Source: Breviolum minutum Mf 1.05b.01 (Eukaryota > Sar > Dinophyceae > Suessiales > Symbiodiniaceae). From it: a DNA stretch of 64,000 nucleotides. The notes beneath the pieces are model-generated. The model did no database searches. It was not told where the DNA came from and was given only the letters and a program-made list of their open reading frames with translations. Made by a program: the position numbers and the translations under genes. Each line of letters starts with the position of its first letter. Positions within the stretch are counted from its first letter, which is position 1. Location: the NCBI GenBank assembly GCA_000507305.1, contig DF240216.1, positions 5,658 through 69,657 of the forward strand, written 5' to 3'. Positions 58,028 to 64,000 of this stretch are shown here, piece by piece.

Positions 58028-60268
58028 GCCTTTTATGAGAACGCGAACTGGGATGGACTGGAGAAGCTCATGATGGGAGCAGGTATTTTGAAGGAGGGCG
58101 AGCCACATGATCCTGACAGGACCGAGTCAACAACTGACAATGCTACGACAAGTCTGTGGGGTAGATTTTGGCTCTTTTTGGCTCGTCAGAAATCAGTCAG
58201 AGTTCCACGGCAGGACCTTGGCCATGTTGGTGCTCATGAGCATCCACGACCTCATGAAGTTGGACAAGTTGCGACCGACTTGTAGCGTCAAAGATTTCAA
58301 TGGTTACAAGAAGGGTGAACAGATCCTTGGACACCATCAGACAGAATGCAGATCCAAGATTTATACGACTTTACAACAAGTAAAATTGGGAAGAGAGTGG
58401 GAGAGAGATATGATTTACAGACAAGAAAGGTGAAGAAGGAAATGTAGTAACTTTCTTTGTGAGCGATTCCATTGACTTGAAAGATAGCAATGGAGATTTC
58501 AGATGTGGAATCTGACAGGTCGCAGTTTGTGTCGACACACCAAGGATCGGGGATCATGACATTGCTTTGAGTGTCTCGGCTCCACTACGTAGTGCAACGT
58601 AGCGCCTCGTAGCATTTTCAGAACGCCAATCATTGCCTCAGGTTATGTGTTGGAGCATTTTCAGAAGGCATTGCCATCGTTTGCTGGGCTCTCGAAGAGT
58701 CAGCAGGACAGCATTCGATTTACGCATTGCCACTTGGACTAAGAAACTGTGAACCTCAGCAAGGTTCAACGCAAAGTTCATGAAGTTCCAATTCCCCTAG
58801 GATCTCTTAACACATTTTGTTTGTTTCAAAGGCAGGTAGCCTGCTCCTTACCCAGTTCGTTTTTTGTTTTTTGATAAGTTCATGTTTGCTACATTTGCAT
58901 CTCTGTATATCTTTGTTGCCATTGCTGTTCAGATGAATGCTGCTCACAGAACACCCTGCCCTACTGCTTTGCCCCGTGCTGAGGCAAGATGGATTACAAC
59001 ATGGGCTGGTTGGCCACGTGGATTCATTTCAGTTGGGAGAAAGCTGGCCCTGAGGAAGGGAACATAGGGGAGCACAGCATATCGGGTCGAAAAAGTGGAT
59101 CAGATAGAGAGCCACGTCTATAACTGCGAAGAAACAGCATTCTTTGCCAAACGAAAGATGTTTGCAAGGCAAGGCTTCTTTCGCTACAAAAGTTACCAAG
59201 GTTCAAGCAGAAGCACCACCAGGGATCCTCTTCGGTGCTTTGCGAAAAGCCATCAGAGGAGGCATCACATTTCCAGAGCATCGCAAGAAGTTCATGTGTG
59301 ACTATGTGCAAGCATGCATGACCTGCTTCACCAATGAGCTGCTCCACCAATGAGCCTAAGACTCTGACAGAATTATTTCAGGAAGTGATTTGACTTTTGC
59401 TTTTTGACTATCAAAATCTGGTGATCCATGTCGATCGTCGATGTCAATCATGTAACTGCCAGGAATGACCAGGAAAACACAAGCTCAAGACGTGGCGTTC
59501 TATTTCGTCCATTGGTGTCTTGGAGTCACGAACGGAAAATGAAAACATGAAAACCCAGATGCTTGTTGAGCTTAATTGTAGCTCAAACTCGAAGACAAAC
59601 TGCCAAAACCACGTCAACAAAAAAATCACCAGGTTTGCTGACTTGGCTGGTGCAGAACCTTTCCCCATGCAGGGCTGCGAAAAGTTTGTTTTAAAGCCTC
59701 TCGGATTCGATGCCGCGTCGATTTTGTCGAGCTCCCTTTGGTGATTCCATGATGATTCCATGACGCAAAGTCACCTTTTGACTCGTAGTCATTTAACTCG
59801 TTTTTCCAGCCTTGTTTTCCCATGATCTCATTCCTGTTGCCTTTGAGGTTTCCCCTGCCAGTGCTTACCAATTTTATAGACGCTTGGCTTCAATACTTTT
59901 CAAAGGACAACGACATGGTTTTTGAATGCTTTTAATAGCCAATCCAGACATGCAATAGGTGTCTACTAGAGGCTTGTGAATGGTAGAGCATAGTGAGCAT
60001 TCAGCTATCAGACGTTGGCAGCTTGTGCTGAAAGGCTGGATTGATGCAATTGACCTCAGAGAAGGGAGAACAAAATATGAAAACCTCCTAGTAAGATTGG
60101 TAACTAGGAAACTGTAGGTCCTTACAGAGCAAGGTTTTTGCAGGTGCTCCACTGGACGGTGCACAGTCTTGGAAGCATTGCTTCACCAAGGATTCTTTCC
60201 CTGTGGTGTGGAATCTTGGTCCCAAGACCGAGACCCAAGTGTACGAGGACTTGCAAGCCATCATTGGT
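58028..60268 (+). CDS. Large gene, HD-like helical domain
   Basis: A well-supported run of exons: 58028-58082 (AFYENANWDGLEKLMMGA, GT donor), 58190 to about 58285 (NQSEFHGRTLAMLVLMSIHD then LMKLDKLRP), 58642 to about 58737 (YVLEHFQKALPSFAGLSKSQ), about 58988-59011 (MDYNMGWL), 59201-59350 (VQAEAPPGILFGALRKAIRG), 59633-59697 (FADLAGAEPFPMQGCEKFVL), 59862-59934 (VLTNFIDAWLQYFSKDNDMV) and 60144-60268 (KDSFPVVWNLGPKTETQVYE). GWL/VQAEAPPG joins across 59012-59200 with the expected motif. The spacing of His in FHGRT and the HD of SIHDLMK resembles HD-domain metal-binding proteins, a hypothesis only. I remember the same string of motifs (HGRTL.ML..MSIHD..K, NGWFVQAEAPPG, DLAGAEP) from other Symbiodiniaceae proteins of unknown function. 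Confidence 0.65.
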
Positions 60269-60393
60269 CATCATTCTATTTTCTCAGTTTGCATCTCCAA
60301 ATATATCCAACCCTTGAGGTGACATAAAAGGAGCATATGATATCATATGAATGATATGCGATATATAGAACATGATAAAACACCGCCGTGGTA

Positions 60394-60417
60394 TAGCTAT
60401 TTTGGCTCAGAGCAAAC
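60394..60417 (+). promoter_or_regulatory. Possible spliced-leader relic before ATG
   Basis: TAGCTATTTTGGCTCA at 60394-60409 matches 15 of 16 bases of the 3' part of the dinoflagellate spliced leader (core TAGCCATTTTGGCTCA), and an ATG opening a good coding frame follows eight bases later. Reverse-transcribed and re-integrated messages can leave such relics. It also ends in CTCAG, so it may simply be a splice acceptor. Confidence 0.4.
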
Positions 60418-63400
60418 ATGACGGAGGGCCCCTTGAGTCGGGTCATTCTTCCAACTGGGCAGGTTGACTGGGAGGCATTTCACGAACTTGTGAGGGACAA
60501 GGACTTCTTGGTCTACGATCCACCCCAGCTACTTGGAAGATATCAAGAAATAAGAAATGTCTTAAAATGGAGTAGAATAGATTAGCTTCTAGTGTGATGC
60601 TTCTACTTTGACACTTTGATTGCAGTGATTCCGGCCCTCCTATCCCGTTCGATAGCTTAGTTTTACGCGTTCTGTCGATGCGATCTTACCACGTCCTCAG
60701 GAAGAAGCGCAGCTTTTTCACATGCAGCAATATCAATCTCTTCACTCCCAGATCGCCTTATGGCGTTGGTTTTCCCTGCTGTTTGGCTGAATCCATACGA
60801 TCTTGCATGCGCCATCTTTATGATGTGCAAGACGCCACTTGGGCTGCAAATACGTGCAACCAAATAACCACGGCATCTCAAGACATTCCACAACCAATGG
60901 CCACACTTGGCGCCACTGGCCCTGTCAGAAGCATGATGGAAACTATCAAAATGCTTGGTGGTTTGATCCGTCACGGTACCTCCAGTCGATTACAGTGGAT
61001 TTTGAAGATGTGCGAAGGGCATAGATCATAGAATATGGATAAACGATGATATATGGATACAAATGGAAACAAATGGTTGTATGATGTATACCAATGGTAT
61101 CCGCTCCCCTCCCACAAACGTGGACCGGAGGCTTACATCTCCAAACCCGACGAGTGGTTCTTGAAAATGATGGAGCCACCTGCTGAAGGCGTGACGGTCC
61201 TTTGAGGCTTTCTCGATGGAATTTGTCCTGGTTTCATCAAAAAGTGCGAAAAAGTTGTTTTTGTTGATGAGCAAACATGACATGTTGATTTTGTTGGGAA
61301 ATGTGTCAGAATGTAACAGAAACATTGTTTGTTTGCCAGGCAACTTTTGTCCAGAAATCCTCCGGGGAGTTTTATGGATGCAGGACTACGGCTGTAGCAC
61401 TACAGCAACTACAGTGTGAAGATGCGATTTTTGGAAGCAATTTTTGTTGGTTGCCAAACTTGGAGGACAACATTGCCAACGAAACCCTTTTGTCCTTGGA
61501 GTCTGCCCATTGGGCCCCTTGGGACTCGAAGTGGGCAGGTGGGAATTGGGGAGCCCGAAATTCACGAAGATACTCAAATTGTAATCTCCAATTGGTTTTT
61601 CCGTTGTTCCCGTTGGAAGACGCAGGTGTTGGCGTGAAGCACATTCTCCACAACTGGACGAGAGGTTCAAGCCTATGGGGCACTGTGTCACTTGGCGAAA
61701 GTGATGCGGATGTAGTGTTTGCAAGTGTGAAAACTGTTGTTGTGAAAATGTTTCAACCCTCCATTGTTCAGCACACGGGAGCGCCCTGTAGCCAGGCTTA
61801 CTCGCGTTCATGACACTTGGCCCTTATTTGTGTCAATGTTTATGTGTTTTTTTCATGTATATTTACATATATATATATATATTGTTTTTTACATATTATG
61901 TATCTATATTTACGCAGATAATAGATACATTATTTTGCTTTATTAATTTGGTTCATTTGCTGTTCATTGATTTGTCCAAAAAAGTGCGTGCCGTGAGGAA
62001 AGGATGTGGCCTTGTTTCCAACTGTCACCAGACTGGCAATGGGTGGCCTTGGATGTGGACAATTGGATCTACATCCTCCAAGCTGAAGACAAGCTCGTCG
62101 ATGTCAAAGGCAATCCAGTTCCCTTCGTGCCCGGTGTCTTGGAGTGAATCGAATCCGTTTGACCACAGATCTTTGAGTCATCTTGAATCAACTTTTCCAA
62201 TTTCGAAGAGATAAGCCGAGAAGCAAACTCATCAGAATCAGTTGGTATATCAGGTTTTTGTTTTAGTGATATTATAGTGACATAAGATGATCATGAACTT
62301 CATGAACCCGTTGGCCCAGTGGTGAAGATTCTGTGATGATAGCGGCACAGAGATTAAGACATGAATGGAAAACGTATCCCTCACTGATCGAAGTGGAATG
62401 TAAGATATGTATAGATATGTAAAATTCGCGTCGCATGGCACGAAGAAAAGTCATATGAATTCCTTTCCAATTTCACCTCAAGGAGACGATTTCCTGCGAG
62501 TCACTTGGAATGACAGAGACCCAAAAAAGGGACTCTACTACCAATACCTTGTGCGAAGAGTTGCTCGGAAGGAGAATTTTGTTGCCGATGTTGGGTGGAT
62601 TTCTGTGGAACATCGGCGAAGATGATGCACCCACAATGAGAGGATGCAATGGAAATGCAATCGAAATGCATGGAAATTCCCCAAGGATTTCCCTAGGTCC
62701 TAGGTCAAAGAAGAAGAGTTCGAATTACCACAGCTCTGGATCAGAATCTATGTACCTGGACCCTCCAAGGGGTGCCCAGTGGATGGTAAGGGGTGCTATG
62801 AGGCAACCCCTTAGGGTTCAAACACCACCCCTTGGAGGGTGCTGGTATTTGTTCGTCGCATTTGAAAAAGTATTTTTGTGTATTTACATATGATATAGTA
62901 TGAGTTTTGTAGCAGAAAGAGACCATGTTTTCCCACTTGTCTCTCGTTTTTTCAGTTTTTGTCGTTTTGCTTTTTCCAGGACGAAAATGGAAAGCTGCAG
63001 AAGGTCCAACCTGCCTTCGACGAGCTGCTGGACCGAGCAACCAGACCCACGGTCCAAGGCGCAAAGGGCGACACAGGGGACACCATGGCCAGTTTGGCCG
63101 GGAGAAGTAGGCAGTGTCAGAAGTGATTTGGAGTGATGGATGATGTGTTGTTTTTTTTGCGAGGTGTTTGTTGCAACCTCTTTCTTTGCAACATTTCAGA
63201 TGAAGAGACTCGTCCAAAAGAAGTGTGTCCAATGCGCTCAATGATCCGATGTTGCTCATTGCATCTCATTGCACACATGACTTGCAGATTGCACCGAGGA
63301 CTACGGCTCAGCATACGACAGCATCGATGATCACCAACTGCTAGTCCCAGGTCCAGAGGTTGAGCCACTGGGAAGAAGTAGAGATTTTTCCAGAGCAAAG

Positions 63401-64000
63401 ACATTTCAAAAATGTTCATATATTTTCATGATCATCCCATGATATTTCATACCTGATTTTGATATGATTTATATCGTGTTCAATGAAGACTCCTCTCCAT
63501 TGGCCGTTGCATTCATATTTGATTGTGATCCCGGAGTCATCCGGCAAAGATGCTCGAAGCTTGTGTCGTTTTCCCAGGATATGGCACCCATGGAAAGAAG
63601 GAGATGGCAAAGATGCGATGCCGCCCAGCGACAATGTCATGACAAGCTTGCTTAGACAATGATTTGCCACTGTGTGGCGCACGTCATTTGTATTCATTTG
63701 TGGCGCACGTCATTTGTGGCGCACGTCATTGGCTTCCCTGTACAGCCAGTTTTTCATTTACGGGGAGAGTCAACATTACTGTAACTAGGTTTGGAAGCGA
63801 GTTCATCCCAAATGGGATCCTCCAGCTCCATTTGTGTAGCTGGATGGCCGCAAGTTTTGAATGCAAAAATAGCTGGACGTGTGTTGCGGTGGATGCACAG
63901 TTACCATGGTCCAAGTAGTCAAGCAGAGAACTTCAACATTCAACAAACTTCTGCGAGTGAAACCCGTGCAGCTCCACAGGACTACTTGGAGTGGCGTTGG
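60418..64000 (+). CDS. Downstream exons of same or next gene, runs off window
   Basis: Coding exons continue to the right edge. 60418 to about 60546 (MTEGPLSRVILPTGQVDWEA then FHELVRDKDFLVYDPP), about 60915-61020 (WWFDPSRYLQSITVDFEDVR), about 61075-61203 (LYDVYQWYPLPSHKRGPEAY then ISKPDEWFLKMMEPP), 61539-61625 (GEPEIHEDTQIVISNWFFRC, GT donor), about 61997-62133 (MWPCFQLSPDWQWVALDVDN then WIYILQAEDKLVD, GT donor), 62483 to about 62600 (DDFLRVTWNDRDPKKGLYYQ then YLVRRVARKE), 62980 to about 63110 (DENGKLQKVQPAFDELLDRA), 63288-63350 (EDYGSAYDSIDDHQLLVP, GT donor) and from 63929 (NFNIQQTSASETRAAPQDYL, open at the edge). The last two join in phase (VP-E-NFNIQQ). Rich in Trp, Tyr and Asp; no known family. 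The ATG and leader-like sequence suggest a separate gene, but linkage to the HD-like gene is possible. Confidence 0.55.
61866..61882. repeat. TA dinucleotide run
   Basis: A short (TA)n/(AT)n run within an intron-like AT-rich stretch of about 60 bp. No function is inferred. Confidence 0.7.
62760..62840. repeat. Nested hairpin (15-bp and 8-bp inverted repeats)
   Basis: accctccaaggggtg at 62760-62774 is a perfect reverse complement of 62826-62840, and taaggggt at 62787-62794 pairs with acccctta at 62806-62813 inside it. The two stems nest to give a two-tier hairpin in an intron. It could be a small transposable-element remnant or a stem in the pre-mRNA. Confidence 0.7.
63673..63730. repeat. Tandem repeat of gtggcgcacgtcattt
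   Basis: Three copies of gtggcgcacgtcatt, the first separated from the second by a short attcattt spacer and the last two directly adjacent. Lies in an intron of the right-edge gene. Confidence 0.85.

Noticed and set aside
58160..58189. Repeated TTTTGGCTC resembling the spliced leader before an exon
   Set aside because: It is better explained as the pyrimidine-rich tract and acceptor of exon 58190; the match lacks the leader's CC pair.
1..64000. tRNA, rRNA and bacterial-type features
   Set aside because: I found no cloverleaf-like tRNA or conserved rRNA segment by eye, and no Shine-Dalgarno-led gene series, insertion sequence or CRISPR array.

Overview
The window looks like nuclear DNA of a dinoflagellate, most likely a Symbiodiniaceae-type alga. 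Five signs point that way. (1) Short exons sit among long introns, and protein motif and reading phase support GT-AG and GC-AG introns. (2) Every exon I can support lies on the + strand, as expected of unidirectional gene clusters. (3) Four zinc-finger genes carry motifs (VKxTFLE, CKPCAWFWKP, CHLCPxGEL) that I recall only from dinoflagellates. (4) An intronless gene encodes a protein with a signal-peptide-like N-terminus followed by an FVG motif, resembling plastid-targeting leaders of peridinin algae. (5) One exon start has a near match to the dinoflagellate spliced leader. There are no operons and no bacterial features. Exon borders marked approximate come from motif, phase and AG/G acceptor logic, not from transcripts.

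Layout. 1-6.5 kb: no supportable gene, a few simple repeats. 6.5-9.0 kb: an EF-hand exon, then about six small cysteine-rich repeat exons. 9.4-10.0 kb: two small exon candidates. 11.05-29.5 kb: a tandem array of four paralogous genes about 4.5-5 kb apart, each pairing a VKxTFLE block with an arginine/serine-rich block and a C3H1-like zinc finger. 29.6-30.0 kb: a disordered Pro/Ser/Thr-rich exon candidate. 30-35 kb: mostly noncoding, with a 550 bp GATA microsatellite. 35.2-35.6 kb: a WW-domain exon and a polyproline exon. 38.1-38.7 kb: the intronless PDZ-like protein. 40.2-41.4 kb: small exons including a coiled coil. 42.4-46.5 kb: a PQQ-type beta-propeller gene with a signal peptide. 47.6-60.3 kb: a very large gene (or genes) with two copies of a repeated module and an HD-like helical domain. 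60.4-64.0 kb: more exons of the same or a following gene, running off the right edge.

The most striking structural feature is a 2.8 kb element at 50,006-52,780 inside an intron of the large gene. It has near-complete inverted arms of about 1.25-1.3 kb around a 222-base assembly gap, GTACG-rich tandem arrays near both ends, matching termini, and a perfect 8-bp direct repeat on both flanks. It looks like an undescribed non-autonomous foldback-type DNA transposon.

The window reads as accessory, lineage-specific dinoflagellate gene space: expanded zinc-finger and repeat-protein families, rather than a pathway whose genes act together.
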